Positions 1 through 10,119 of a DNA stretch of 64,000 nt are shown one piece after another. The notes below the pieces were generated by a model that did not search any database, was not told the origin of the DNA, and saw nothing but the letters and a program-made list of their open reading frames with translations. A program made the translations under genes and the position numbers. Positions within the stretch are counted from its first letter, which is position 1. Each line of letters starts with the position of its first letter. Origin of the DNA: Bryobacteraceae bacterium (GTDB lineage: Bacteria; Acidobacteriota; Terriglobia; Bryobacterales; Bryobacteraceae); the NCBI GenBank assembly GCA_019752335.1, contig JAIEMJ010000024.1, positions 124,001-188,000 of the forward strand, in the 5' to 3' direction.

Positions 1-1674
<1,674 letters not shown>

Positions 1675-1716
1675 TGGCGGGAATTGGCGATCCCCGAATA
1701 TGGGCAGACGTGCCCG

Positions 1717-1799
1717 TAACGAACCCCGACCGTGAGGGAGGGGACGCGCCTGAGGGGAGTCTAGGAGGCTATCCCCTCCCTTACGGTCGGGGTTCGTTA
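1717..1799. repeat. Composite inverted repeat, family 1, copy A
   Basis: Two 28-base arms (1717-1744 and 1772-1799) are inverted copies with one mismatch, separated by 27 bases. The arm core is GAACCCCGACCGTAAGGGAG. The same arm sequence occurs in two more inverted pairs at 4223-4389 and 4461-4587. It fills most of the mnmG-rsmG spacer. It could act as a strong hairpin in RNA but has no T-tract, so I call it a REP-like repeat rather than a terminator. Confidence 0.9.
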
Positions 1800-1818
1800 G
1801 CGGGCCGGCGAGGGCTAC

Positions 1819-2424
1819 ATGCGGATTGAAGACTTCCGGGCGCTCGTCGCGACTCGTCTGTTGGGGATCTGGGAAGTAGAGGACAAGGCGCTGGCGAAAC
1901 TCGCGCGGCACCATGACCTCTTCGACCGGTGGAATCAGCGCATGGACCAGACGGCGGTGCGGGATACCGGTGAGGCTGTTGAGCGGCATTACTGCGAGGG
2001 GATCTTCGCGGCGGGTCATGTTCCACGTGGAACATCTCTCATCGCGGACATCGGGAGCGGCGCCGGTTTCCCTGGGGCCGTCATGGCCGCAGTGCTGCCC
2101 GGGGTGACCGTACATCTGGTCGAGTCCAATCTGGACAAGGCGCTCTTCCTCCGGGACTCGACGCGCGGCTGGCCGAACGTCAAGGTGCGCTCCTCGAAGG
2201 CGGCAAACCTGCCCGACCACTTCGATATGCTGGTTGCCCGGGGAATGCCCTACCGCGACATCCTGGCGCTGATGCCGAAGCTGGCGAAGTCGGCGATGCT
2301 GATCACGACAGCCGCCGAGGCCGAACTGGTCGCCGATGAGATTGGCTTTGTTTCGTCAGCGCCCATAGCCATCCCCTGGGCCCGAGAACGAGTACTGTTC
2401 CACGTGGAACATCAGCCACTCTGA
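1819..2424 (+). CDS. rsmG: 16S rRNA (guanine527-N7)-methyltransferase RsmG
   Basis: SAM-dependent methyltransferase that methylates G527 of 16S rRNA. At 201 aa it is close to the family size. The SAM-binding loop ADIGSGAGFPG lies at residues 76-86, followed by a VESN acidic loop and the VARGM segment typical of the family. It sits between mnmG and parA, as in many bacteria. Two parS sites overlap its coding sequence: one encodes residues 67-72 and the other lies over the last codons (LFHVEH). So part of its protein sequence is set by the need to keep a centromere site. Confidence 0.95.
   Translation: MRIEDFRALVATRLLGIWEVEDKALAKLARHHDLFDRWNQRMDQTAVRDTGEAVERHYCEGIFAAGHVPRGTSLIADIGSGAGFPGAVMAAVLPGVTVHLVESNLDKALFLRDSTRGWPNVKVRSSKAANLPDHFDMLVARGMPYRDILALMPKLAKSAMLITTAAEAELVADEIGFVSSAPIAIPWARERVLFHVEHQPL
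2019..2034. promoter_or_regulatory. parS: parS centromere site 1
   Basis: TGTTCCACGTGGAACA is a perfect 16-bp palindrome matching the widely conserved parS form TGTTNCACGTGNAACA, which is bound by chromosomal ParB. It lies inside rsmG, about 430 bp upstream of parA. A second identical copy is at 2396-2411. Confidence 0.93.
2396..2411. promoter_or_regulatory. parS: parS centromere site 2
   Basis: A second perfect TGTTCCACGTGGAACA palindrome, identical to the copy at 2019-2034 and 377 bp from it. It overlaps the last codons of rsmG and lies about 40 bp before the parA start, so bound ParB could both seed the partition complex and affect parAB transcription. Confidence 0.93.
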
Positions 2425-2450
2425 CTTCCGCCGTGCTATCCTGACTCTTC

Positions 2451-3242
2451 ATGGCCCGCATCATAGCCATCGCCAACCAAAAGGGCGGTGTCGGCAAAAC
2501 CACTACCGCGATCAACCTCGCCGCTTCCCTCGCCGCCAACGACCTGCGTATTCTCCTCGTCGATGCGGACCCCCAGGGAAATTCCACGACGGGCGTCGGG
2601 ATCGACAAGCGCAGTCTACGCCACACCACCTACGACGCTTTACTCAGCGCGGTGCCCACAGCACAGATCGTGCGTGCCACCGACTTCGAAGGCTTGTTCC
2701 TGCTTCCCACCGACCAGAACCTCGTCGCCGCCAACATCGAGCTGGTCGACGTCGAGGACCGCGAATTCCGGATGCGCCGCGCGCTGAACCAGGTCCGCGA
2801 CCAATACGACTTCATTCTGATCGACTGCCCCCCGGCGCTCGACCTGCTCACCCTCAACTCGCTCCTCGCCGCGGACTCGCTGCTGATCCCCATCCAGTGC
2901 GAGTTCTTTGCCCTGGAAGGCATCAGCCAGTTGATGGACACCGTCGACCGCATCAAGGAAGCCTTCGCCCACCAGATCAAAATCGAGGGCGTCCTGCTCA
3001 CCATGTACGACGATCGAAACAACCTCACCCGTCAGGTGGCTGCCAACCTCAAAGAATTTTTTACGACGGAAGTCTTCGAGACCGTCATCCCGCGTACCGT
3101 CCGTCTTGCCGAGGCTCCCAGCCACGGCAAACCCGTCCTCGCCTACGACGTGTCCAACAAGGGCACGGAGAGCTACATCAAACTCGCAAAGGAGATATTG
3201 TCCAATGAACAAACCGCTCGACAATCGGCGGGGGCTCGGTAG
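2451..3242 (+). CDS. parA: Chromosome partitioning ATPase ParA (Soj)
   Basis: Deviant Walker-A ATPase that drives segregation of the ParB-parS complex on the nucleoid. The P-loop KGGVGKTT is at residues 11-18 right after the first beta strand, the LLVDADPQGN motif follows, and IDCPP marks the Walker-B region. Length (263 aa) fits chromosomal ParA lacking an N-terminal DNA-binding extension. The start is the first ATG after the second parS site. parB begins 38 bases before this gene ends, so the two are translationally coupled. Confidence 0.96.
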   Translation: MARIIAIANQKGGVGKTTTAINLAASLAANDLRILLVDADPQGNSTTGVGIDKRSLRHTTYDALLSAVPTAQIVRATDFEGLFLLPTDQNLVAANIELVDVEDREFRMRRALNQVRDQYDFILIDCPPALDLLTLNSLLAADSLLIPIQCEFFALEGISQLMDTVDRIKEAFAHQIKIEGVLLTMYDDRNNLTRQVAANLKEFFTTEVFETVIPRTVRLAEAPSHGKPVLAYDVSNKGTESYIKLAKEILSNEQTARQSAGAR

Positions 3243-4104
3243 GGGCATCGACTCTTTCTTCGGCGCCCGGGCCACCAGCCCTGGTGCTAGCGCTGGCGCC
3301 GCCACCGCCATGGCCTCCGAGGGCAACGGTCTGATGATGCTGCCGATCAGCCAGATCGAAGCCAATCCGACGCAGCCGCGCCAACACTTCGACCTCGTCG
3401 CCTTGAACGAACTGGCCGCCTCGATTACGGCGAACGGGGTGATTCAACCGCTAGTCGTGCGTCGTAAGGGTGATGGCTTTGAATTGGTCGCTGGCGAACG
3501 CCGCTGGCGCGCTTCCAAGATGGCTGGCCTCGCCGAGGTCCCAGTGGTGGTGCAGGAGATCGCCGACGATAAGGTGCTCGAAATCGCCCTCATCGAAAAC
3601 ATCCAGCGCGCTGACCTCAACCCGATCGAAACCGCGACCGCCTTCTCCCGCCTGGTCCGCGAGTTGAATCTGAGCCATGAAGAAGTGGGCCAGCGCACCG
3701 GCAAGGAACGCGCTACGATCACCAACTTCCTGCGCCTCCTTAAGCTGCCCGATGACCTGCAGCAGCTCGTCGCCGAGGCCCGCCTCACCATGGGGCAAGC
3801 CAAGGCCTTGCTCGGCATTGAGGATCAGGACAAGCAGCGCGAACTGGCCCAGAAGGCGATGCAGCTTGGCTTGAGCGTCCGCGCCGTCGAGAAGATGGTG
3901 CAGAACCTGCAGACGCCGCCCGAAGAAAAGCCTGTCGTGGAAGTGCCGGTGGACCCCAACGTCGCCGCGGCCGTGGAAAGCTTTGAGCGCGTCCTCGGAA
4001 CTCGGGTCCGCATTATCGCCACCACCGAGAATCGCGGCCGTATCGAAATCGACTATTACTCGCAAGCCGAGCTCCAACGCATTTACGAGCAAATTGTAGA
4101 CTAA
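3205..4104 (+). CDS. parB: Chromosome partitioning protein ParB (Spo0J)
   Basis: CTP-dependent DNA clamp that loads at parS. I chose the ATG at 3205, preceded by AAGGAG, because the protein then begins with the standard RRGLGRGIDSFF leader; the frame is open further upstream but reads into parA. Box I NPTQPR is at residues 54-59, the CTP-binding GERRWRA at 97-103 and ENIQR at 131-135, followed by the helix-turn-helix region and the C-terminal dimerisation domain. At 299 aa it is a normal length. Two parS sites upstream are its evident targets. Confidence 0.96.
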   Translation: MNKPLDNRRGLGRGIDSFFGARATSPGASAGAATAMASEGNGLMMLPISQIEANPTQPRQHFDLVALNELAASITANGVIQPLVVRRKGDGFELVAGERRWRASKMAGLAEVPVVVQEIADDKVLEIALIENIQRADLNPIETATAFSRLVRELNLSHEEVGQRTGKERATITNFLRLLKLPDDLQQLVAEARLTMGQAKALLGIEDQDKQRELAQKAMQLGLSVRAVEKMVQNLQTPPEEKPVVEVPVDPNVAAAVESFERVLGTRVRIIATTENRGRIEIDYYSQAELQRIYEQIVD

Positions 4105-4222
4105 CGTCCTTATTATCAATAGGATACAAATAAGATCCGGGCAATACTGTGACCCCGCGGAGCCCATCGCGTTAGGCTTAGAAGCTCAGAAAAAATGGGT
4201 CCCGATGCGGTTTCCGACCCCT

Positions 4223-4389
4223 AGCGAACCTCGACCGTAAGGGAGGTGGATTGCGCTGCCCGCACTGGGCGCGGTTCATCGTTTTTCCAGAAAACCCCAG
4301 TAAACTCGGCATTCTCTTGATCTTCTGGAAGCTCGGCGAAGATTCGAGGCCGATGGAGCGATCCCCTCCCTAACGGTCGGGGTTCGTTA
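4223..4389. repeat. Composite inverted repeat, family 1, copy B
   Basis: The left arm at 4223-4250 is a slightly diverged copy of the arm seen at 1717 (GCGAACCTCGACCGTAAGGG, then AGGTGGA). The right arm at 4362-4389 reads TCCCCTCCCTAACGGTCGGG and on into GTTCGTTA, the inverted form. The arms are 111 bases apart, much wider than in copy A, so arm sequence rather than hairpin geometry is what is conserved. Confidence 0.88.
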
Positions 4390-4460
4390 AGGATGCCTAC
4401 CGGCATCGCCAAACAGCCCACCGCGTGAGAAGCTCAGACAAAATCGGCCGACGTGCCCAC

Positions 4461-4587
4461 AACGAACCCCGACCGTAAGGGAGGGGATGTTGGTCTGCGG
4501 GCATATTCCTGCATGTATTTGATTTTATTTAACTTGCTGGCCCATGAGGCTCGCGAGGCGATCCCCTCCCTAACGGTCGGGGTTCGT
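4461..4587. repeat. Composite inverted repeat, family 1, copy C
   Basis: The left arm is at 4461-4487 and the right arm at 4562-4587, with 74 bases between them. Identity to copy A extends leftward through GACGTGCCC, so the repeat unit is larger than the arm alone. It is the third inverted pair of the family in this window. Confidence 0.88.
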
Positions 4588-4662
4588 CCGAAGGTCCAAG
4601 ACCGCAGGCAACACAATTTTTCTGAGCTGTCTGAGAAGTCCAGCACAACAGGCATACTGTAA

Positions 4663-4682
4663 CCCATCGATCACGCGATGGG
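4663..4682. repeat. REP-like hairpin, family 2, copy 1
   Basis: CCCATCG and CGATGGG form a 7-bp stem around a 6-base loop, followed by CTGT. Closely related hairpins stand at 37035-37055 and 61102-61121, and the last is also followed by CTGT. The 37-kb copy lies directly before a decayed HUH transposase. Confidence 0.75.
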
Positions 4683-4711
4683 CTGTCCGGTTCCTGGGTA
4701 CGGTCAGGGAC

Positions 4712-4734
4712 CTAGTAATACGCGTACTAGTATT
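4712..4734. promoter_or_regulatory. Overlapping palindromes upstream of the aminotransferase gene
   Basis: CTAGTA (4712-4717) pairs with TACTAG (4725-4730), and AATAC (4717-4721) pairs with GTATT (4730-4734), so two dyads interlock within 23 bases. The position, about 50 bp before the start codon at 4780, fits an operator, but no regulator is identified. Confidence 0.35.
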
Positions 4735-4779
4735 TTTGATGGAAAGCCATAAGCCCTACCCGCACGGTAAACTAGGCAA

Positions 4780-5973
4780 ATGGCGATTTCCCAGTTGAGC
4801 CCCCCCCAACGCTTCCTTTTTGGCCCCGGCCCCTCGCAGGTCGATCCCCGGGTGTACGCCGCGATGGCGAAGCCCATCGTCGGCCACCTGGACCCCTACT
4901 TCTTCCAGATCAACATGGAAGCGCGCGAAGTCCTAAAACGCCTTTACGGTACGGCCAACGACTTCACCCTGGCCATCTCCGCCACCGGCTCCGGTGGTAT
5001 GGAGACCTGCATCGCGAACTTCGTCGAGCCCGGCTCGAAGTTCGTTGTCTTCACCAGCGGCTACTTCGCCGATCGCATGGCCGAGATGGGTCACCGTCAA
5101 GGGGCCACGGTCGTGCGTTTCGACAAAGCCTGGGGCGAGGCTTACACCGACGCCGAGGCGCGCGAATTCATTCTGCGCGAGCGTCCGCAAGTGGTGGGCT
5201 TCGTTCATGCGGAGACGTCCACCGGCATCCATCAGCGTCCGTCGGCGATCTGCGCCGCGGCCCGCGAAGTGGGCGCCCTGGTCATCGCCGACTGTGTCAC
5301 CAGCTTGGGCGCCATGCCGATCGAGCTCGACAAAAACGGCATCGACATCGCCTATAGCTGCTCGCAAAAGGGACTCAGTTGCCCTCCCGGACTCTCGCCC
5401 ATCACCGTTTCGCCCCGTGCGATGGAATGGCTGAAGAGCCGCACCAGCCAGGCCGCCACCTGGTACTTCGACCTCAAGCTGCTCGCTGAGTACTTCGACG
5501 GCGCGCACCGCTATCACCACACCGCACCCATCTCCATGTTCTATGCCCTGCGCGAGGCCCTCTCCACCATCGAAGACGAAGGAATCGCCCAACGCTTCGA
5601 ACGCCACCGCATCAACCACCTCGCCTTTGTCGCCGCCATGGACGCGATGGGCCTCGAAATGAACGTCGCCAACGCGGCCGACCGCCTGTGGACCCTGAAC
5701 ACGGTGAAGGTGCCGGCCGGCGTCGACGACCTCAAGGTGCGTCAATACCTCATGGCCAAGTACGGTATCGAAATCGGCGGCGGTTTCGGACCCCTGGCCG
5801 GGAAAATCTTCCGCATCGGCCTGATGGGCGTCCTCTCCACCGAACCCGACGTCCTCTTCCTCCTGCCTGCCCTTGAGGAAGCCCTCCGCGAGAACGGCTA
5901 CGCGGCTCCTGCCGGAGCCGGTGTGGCCGCCGCGCGCGCGATGTACGCGTCGCTGGTCGGAGTCTCCGTCTAG
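4780..5973 (+). CDS. PLP-dependent class V aminotransferase (alanine-glyoxylate / serine-pyruvate type)
   Basis: Fold-type I aminotransferase of the serine-pyruvate/alanine-glyoxylate family. The FGPGPSQV start (residues 14-21), the VIADCVTS segment with the PLP-pyridine aspartate at D171, and the Schiff-base lysine K197 in SCSQKGL are all present, as is the C-terminal GGGFG...FRIGLMG region. Length (397 aa) is typical. The exact amino donor and acceptor cannot be read from sequence; glyoxylate transamination or a role in serine metabolism is likely. It stands alone downstream of the repeat field; the next gene starts 10 bases after its stop and may be cotranscribed. Confidence 0.88.
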   Translation: MAISQLSPPQRFLFGPGPSQVDPRVYAAMAKPIVGHLDPYFFQINMEAREVLKRLYGTANDFTLAISATGSGGMETCIANFVEPGSKFVVFTSGYFADRMAEMGHRQGATVVRFDKAWGEAYTDAEAREFILRERPQVVGFVHAETSTGIHQRPSAICAAAREVGALVIADCVTSLGAMPIELDKNGIDIAYSCSQKGLSCPPGLSPITVSPRAMEWLKSRTSQAATWYFDLKLLAEYFDGAHRYHHTAPISMFYALREALSTIEDEGIAQRFERHRINHLAFVAAMDAMGLEMNVANAADRLWTLNTVKVPAGVDDLKVRQYLMAKYGIEIGGGFGPLAGKIFRIGLMGVLSTEPDVLFLLPALEEALRENGYAAPAGAGVAAARAMYASLVGVSV

Positions 5974-5983
5974 TCCATTTCCT

Positions 5984-6873
5984 GTGGGAATCGGCCTCCT
6001 ACTGCCGCTGCTGCTCTTGGGCCAGGAAGCCGAATTCCGGGCTGAAAAGAAGCTGGTGCGTGTCGCCGTACGTACCGCGGACGCGCGCGGTCTGCCGATT
6101 CCCAATCTGGGTCCGAACGACTTCCGCGTCGTCGAAGACGATCAAGAAATCCAGGCTGAGAGTGTCTCGCAGGAGGAACTTCCGCTGGACATAGCCTTGG
6201 TCCTCGACGTTTCGTACAGCATGCGAGTCCATCTGAAGCAGCTTGCCGGACAAGCCCGCACCGCCCTGCAGATCCTGCGCCCGGATGACCGCGTCGCGAT
6301 TTATACCTTCGCCGGCCGAACGCGGCTCGAGCTCGACCTCACCCAAGACCATGAGGCCGCCGCGCGCCAAATCGACCGCGTGGCCCGGGGCAATCTTAGA
6401 CCCGCCACGGTGCTCTTTACCCCTATCTTCACCGCCGCCAACCACCTGCGACAGACCGTGGCCAAGGACCGTCGCCGAGCCATCCTCATGGTGAGCGATG
6501 GGCGCGGTATGCGGGGAAAATCGGAGGCCGAAACCCTGGCCGCGCTCTGGGAGGCCGACGCCACTGCTTACCTTTTGACCACCAGGGAAGCGGCGAAGGT
6601 GTCAGAGAAACAAACGTTCCTCCAGGGCGCGAATGTTCCGGCGCTGCTCGAAAAAGCAGGCGGTGAGTGGATGTCGTTGCAGTCCGGGGGGAGTCCATTC
6701 GCCGATGCCCTGAGGCGAATCCGAGCCCACTACACGTCTATTACCCGCCCTATTACCCGCCGAGCGCCCGCGGCCCCCAGCGCCGCAAAGTGCAGGTGGG
6801 ACTCAGCGCAGCCGCTGCGAAGCGGATGCCGGGCGCCAAAGCGATCAGACGCAAGGAGTACCAGCTTCCCTAG
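5984..6873 (+). pseudogene. Acidobacterial VWFA-related exported protein, interrupted by a -1 frameshift
   Basis: The likely start is the GTG at 5984, which gives a hydrophobic signal peptide (GLLLPLLLLGQ) and avoids overlap with the preceding gene. The von Willebrand A domain has its MIDAS motif DVSYS about 60 residues in. Near base 6740 the frame breaks. In the original frame the protein runs on as unrelated Arg/Pro-rich sequence to 6886. In the next frame the text resumes as VYYPPYYPP, then RRKVQVGLS and RRKEYQLP to a stop at 6873, which is the expected end of this family. One missing base after the HYT codons explains it. It may be a real lesion or a sequence error. Confidence 0.8.
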
Positions 6874-6977
6874 CGAGAGCCGCTAACCTTTACGCCTTTT
6901 GTGTCGTCATCACATCGGTACCGCTGTTGGTACAATGGCGTAACCCGGCCACGGGTTCCTACAAAAGGTGAAGAGAT

Positions 6978-8777
6978 ATGCAGCCGCTTCCTTCCGTTCC
7001 CGCATCGCCTAGTGCGTTGCCGCCTCCCCCGGCGGCCCCCGCGCGTCACGAACCCGCGCCACGCGGTGGCGCCGGTAAATACCTGACTATTCTGGGACTT
7101 GTCGTCGTCGCCGGACTCGCTTGGTGGTTGTGGCAGAAGCAGCTCTCGCAACAAGCCGACGCCGAACGCGCCGCCGCGGCGATCCGGACACACACCGTCG
7201 CTGGCGGCCGGGTGGAACGCTCCATGCGCCTGACGGGCGTCACGGCGGCCGAAAAATTTGTCTCTTTAATTGCGCCCCAATTGCGTGGTGGCCGGTCTGA
7301 CCGTGGCCGCGGCGGCAGTTCGTCGAGCCTGGCCAGCGTTTCCCTGCCCTCCTTAGGCGGCGGCGCACGCGCCAGCAGTTCATCCGGTGGCTCGTCCTCT
7401 TCTACGGTAGCGTCCAGTGGTTCGGGCGGCGCTGGAGGCGGCGCGGCGGCAGGCGACGGGTCAGCGGCTCCGTCTTCGACCGGCGATTCGGCCTCGGCGG
7501 GTGGCGGAGGTGGTGGACGCTCCGGCTCCGCGATGAGGGCGGCGACCTCCCGCACCGGTGGCGGAGGCGCCCGCTCTACGGCAGGCTCTAGCGGTGGACG
7601 TATCCAAACTGGCGAAGCGAGCCTCGGTTCAACTGGTGGCCAACTCGACAACGGCTTCGGCGGTGGTGGCGGCGGTGGTGGCACCCCGGGCGGTGGCGGT
7701 GGACGTGGCGGCGGTGGCGGAGACTTCACCCTTACCCTGCAAAATCTGGCCAAGCCCGGTTCGCGCGTGGCCCCCAACCAAACCGTCGCGGAGTTCGACC
7801 GCCAGTACATGATGCTGCGCCTCGACGACTACAAGTCCTCCATCCTGACTTACGAAGCCAACATGAAAAAGCTGCGCTCCGAGGTCGACCTCTACCGCGT
7901 ACAGCACGCGCAAACCATCGAAGTCGCCAAGTCCGATTTGGCGAAGGCCGAACTCGACGTGAAAACAATTCCCGTGCGCTCGAACATCGAAGCGGAACGG
8001 CTACGCCTGGCGCTCGAAGAAGCCAAGGCTCGCTATAACCAGCTTCTCTCCGAAGTGCAGTTCGTCGAAGTGTCGGTAGCGGCGCAGATCAAGAATGCCG
8101 AACTCGACATGAAAGCAGCCCAAATCGAACTCGGCCGCGCGCAGGCGAACGCTGATCGCATGCTGGTGAAGTCGCCCATCGGCGGCATCACGGTCATGCA
8201 GCAGACCTTTGCGGGCAGCGAATTCCGCCCCGTGCAGGAGGGTGATCCGCTGATGCCGGGCTTCCTTTTCATGCAAGTGGTAGACACCAGCTCGATGATC
8301 ATCAACGCCACGGTCAACCAAGTGGACGCCGAGCGGATGCGGATCAACGCCAAGGCCAAGGTCCGCTTCGACGCTTACCCTGGTCTGGAACTGCCGGCCC
8401 ACGTCGTATCCGTAGCCGCGGTGACCAAGGCGGGCGGCTTCCGGGCGACCTTTATGAAAGAGATCCCCGTCCGCCTGAAGCTGGACGCCATGGATCCGCG
8501 CGTGATTCCGGACTTGTCGGTGAGCGCCGACGTGATCCTGGAGAGCGAAGACGCGCCAGCGTTGGTGCCGCTTGCGGCTCTGACGGCTGCCCATGAAACC
8601 AACCAACCGGCAGGCAAGCGCTTCGTCTTTGTTCGCGAAACCACCGGCTGGGTACGCCGCGAAGTGGAGATCGGCTCCGGCAACTATGTGCTGACGGCGG
8701 TGCGCAGCGGCCTGAAACCGGGGGAAGTGGTGGCCCTGGAGCCGCCCATCCAAACGCCGGAACCTAGCAAGACCTGA
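6978..8777 (+). CDS. HlyD/MacA-type periplasmic adaptor with a large Gly/Ser-rich insertion
   Basis: Membrane-fusion protein of a tripartite exporter. It has a Pro/Ala-rich cytoplasmic N-terminus, one membrane anchor at about residues 35-51 (YLTILGLVVVAGLAWWLW), and then the adaptor body. A coiled-coil hairpin lies at about 280-390, a lipoyl-type half-motif with VKSPIGG, and a beta-barrel with a C-terminal membrane-proximal domain. Between the two halves of the lipoyl domain, residues about 105-255 are almost only Gly, Ser, Ala and Arg. AAGGTGA precedes the start. It is the first gene of an operon of three adaptors, a permease and TolC. Confidence 0.85.
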   Translation: MQPLPSVPASPSALPPPPAAPARHEPAPRGGAGKYLTILGLVVVAGLAWWLWQKQLSQQADAERAAAAIRTHTVAGGRVERSMRLTGVTAAEKFVSLIAPQLRGGRSDRGRGGSSSSLASVSLPSLGGGARASSSSGGSSSSTVASSGSGGAGGGAAAGDGSAAPSSTGDSASAGGGGGGRSGSAMRAATSRTGGGGARSTAGSSGGRIQTGEASLGSTGGQLDNGFGGGGGGGGTPGGGGGRGGGGGDFTLTLQNLAKPGSRVAPNQTVAEFDRQYMMLRLDDYKSSILTYEANMKKLRSEVDLYRVQHAQTIEVAKSDLAKAELDVKTIPVRSNIEAERLRLALEEAKARYNQLLSEVQFVEVSVAAQIKNAELDMKAAQIELGRAQANADRMLVKSPIGGITVMQQTFAGSEFRPVQEGDPLMPGFLFMQVVDTSSMIINATVNQVDAERMRINAKAKVRFDAYPGLELPAHVVSVAAVTKAGGFRATFMKEIPVRLKLDAMDPRVIPDLSVSADVILESEDAPALVPLAALTAAHETNQPAGKRFVFVRETTGWVRREVEIGSGNYVLTAVRSGLKPGEVVALEPPIQTPEPSKT

Positions 8778-8801
8778 CTTTTTCGAAAGAGGAATTGACG
8801 C

Positions 8802-10109
8802 ATGTCAAAGGATATTCGACCCAAGCATCGCCTCGGCGACACGGCCGGAGCGCGCCGCAAGCGCATGGCCATGTGGACCGTCTTGCTCGCCCTGAGCGGC
8901 GTGGGTGGCTACGCGGCCTATCGCTATGGCGCCACCACGACGCCCGTTGAGGTGCAGGTGGGCAAGGTGCGTAAAGGTGAGTTCGTCATCTCCGTGCGCA
9001 CGCGCGGCGAGATTAAGAGCACGCACTCCGAAGTGATCATGGCGCCGCAAGCGCCCGACTTGCGTATCACGAAGCTGGCCGAATCCGGCCGCCCGATTCG
9101 CAAAGGCGAAGTCGTCGTCGAATTCGATGCGGCGGCGCAGGAACAGCAGTTGCTCGAGAAGTCGACCAGCGTGCGGACCGCTGACAGCCAGATTGTGCAG
9201 ACGAAGGCCTCACACCGCATCGTCGACGAAATGGATGCGATGAACCAGATGACCTCTGAGTTCAACCTCGAACGCGCCAAGCTCGACGCCAGCAAAGCCG
9301 AAGTAGTGTCCGCCATCGAAGGCGCCAAGAGCCGCCTCGACGTGGGCATCTTCGAAGGCGAACTGAACCAGCAGAAGACCACCAAGAAGGCGCACGACGT
9401 CTCGCAAGGCGCTGACCTCGACCGTTTGCAGCAGACTAAGGATAAAACCATGCGCGATATGGAACGCGCCCGCGGTTACCTCAGTAAGATGGTGCTGCGC
9501 GCCCCGAACGACGGCATCGTGAACGTGATGCCCAACTACCGCACACCCGGTTCCTGGGGCCAGTCGCCGCCGCCGTTTAAGGAAGGCGACCGCGTCTCCA
9601 CCGGCAATGCCATCGCCGAAATTCCGGACTTGAGCGAGATGCGGGTGGAACTGAAGCTCGACGAAGTGGACCGCGGCAAGCTTGAAATCGGACAGGCCGT
9701 GCGTGTCCGCGTCGACGCCATCCCGGAAAAAGAGTTCGAAGCCACCCTGGACTGGATCAGCCCCATCGCCCAGGTGAATTTCCGCGGCATGGGCGCCACC
9801 GAGAAGACCTTTCCCGCCCGCGCCACTCTCAAGACCGTAGAAGCGCGGTTGCGTCCCGGCATGTCGGCGTCGGTCGAGATCGTCATCGAGAGCCGTCCGA
9901 ATTTGTTGTTGATGGATGCTCGCGCCAGTGTGATGAGCAAGGGCAAGCCGTCGGTTTACATCCAGCGCGGCCAGGAGTTCCTGCTGGTCCCCGTGGAAGT
10001 CGGCGCGCGTAACGACAAAGAGATCATTGTCGTGAACGGCCTGAAAGAGGGCGACGTGGTGGCGCTCGAAAATCCGGTGGAAGCGGCCAAGAAAGCCAAG
10101 AAACTTTGA
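8802..10109 (+). CDS. HlyD/MacA-type periplasmic adaptor
   Basis: Second membrane-fusion protein of the operon (435 aa). It has a short basic N-terminus, one membrane anchor at about residues 26-44, a lipoyl domain split around a coiled-coil hairpin (about 105-225), then VLRAPNDGIVNVM, the beta-barrel and a C-terminal VALENP end shared with its neighbours. Unlike the adaptors on both sides it has no glycine-rich insertion. A GAGGA ribosome site stands before the ATG, and the gap to the upstream gene is 24 bases. It probably links the inner-membrane permease encoded at 12124 to the TolC protein encoded at 13400. Confidence 0.87.
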   Translation: MSKDIRPKHRLGDTAGARRKRMAMWTVLLALSGVGGYAAYRYGATTTPVEVQVGKVRKGEFVISVRTRGEIKSTHSEVIMAPQAPDLRITKLAESGRPIRKGEVVVEFDAAAQEQQLLEKSTSVRTADSQIVQTKASHRIVDEMDAMNQMTSEFNLERAKLDASKAEVVSAIEGAKSRLDVGIFEGELNQQKTTKKAHDVSQGADLDRLQQTKDKTMRDMERARGYLSKMVLRAPNDGIVNVMPNYRTPGSWGQSPPPFKEGDRVSTGNAIAEIPDLSEMRVELKLDEVDRGKLEIGQAVRVRVDAIPEKEFEATLDWISPIAQVNFRGMGATEKTFPARATLKTVEARLRPGMSASVEIVIESRPNLLLMDARASVMSKGKPSVYIQRGQEFLLVPVEVGARNDKEIIVVNGLKEGDVVALENPVEAAKKAKKL

Positions 10110-10119
10110 GGAGCCTCCG

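Larger units (their letters stand above)
4105..4779. other. Intergenic repeat field between parB and the aminotransferase gene
   Basis: No credible coding sequence is seen in these 675 bases. They contain two composite inverted repeats (family 1 copies B and C), one complete CCCATCG-type hairpin (4663-4682), two half-sites of that hairpin (CCCATCGC at 4163-4170 and CCCACCGC at 4417-4424), and two copies of AGAAGCTCAGA (near 4180 and 4430). An overlapping palindrome is at 4712-4734. The short open frames here are read through the repeat arms and are not genes. Confidence 0.8.

Noticed and set aside
1717-1799. Long inverted repeat read as a mnmG terminator
   Set aside because: There is no T-tract and the same arms occur elsewhere with spacers over 100 bases.
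4105-4779. Candidate replication origin next to parAB
   Set aside because: No cluster of DnaA boxes (TTATCCACA-like) was found; only repeats are seen.
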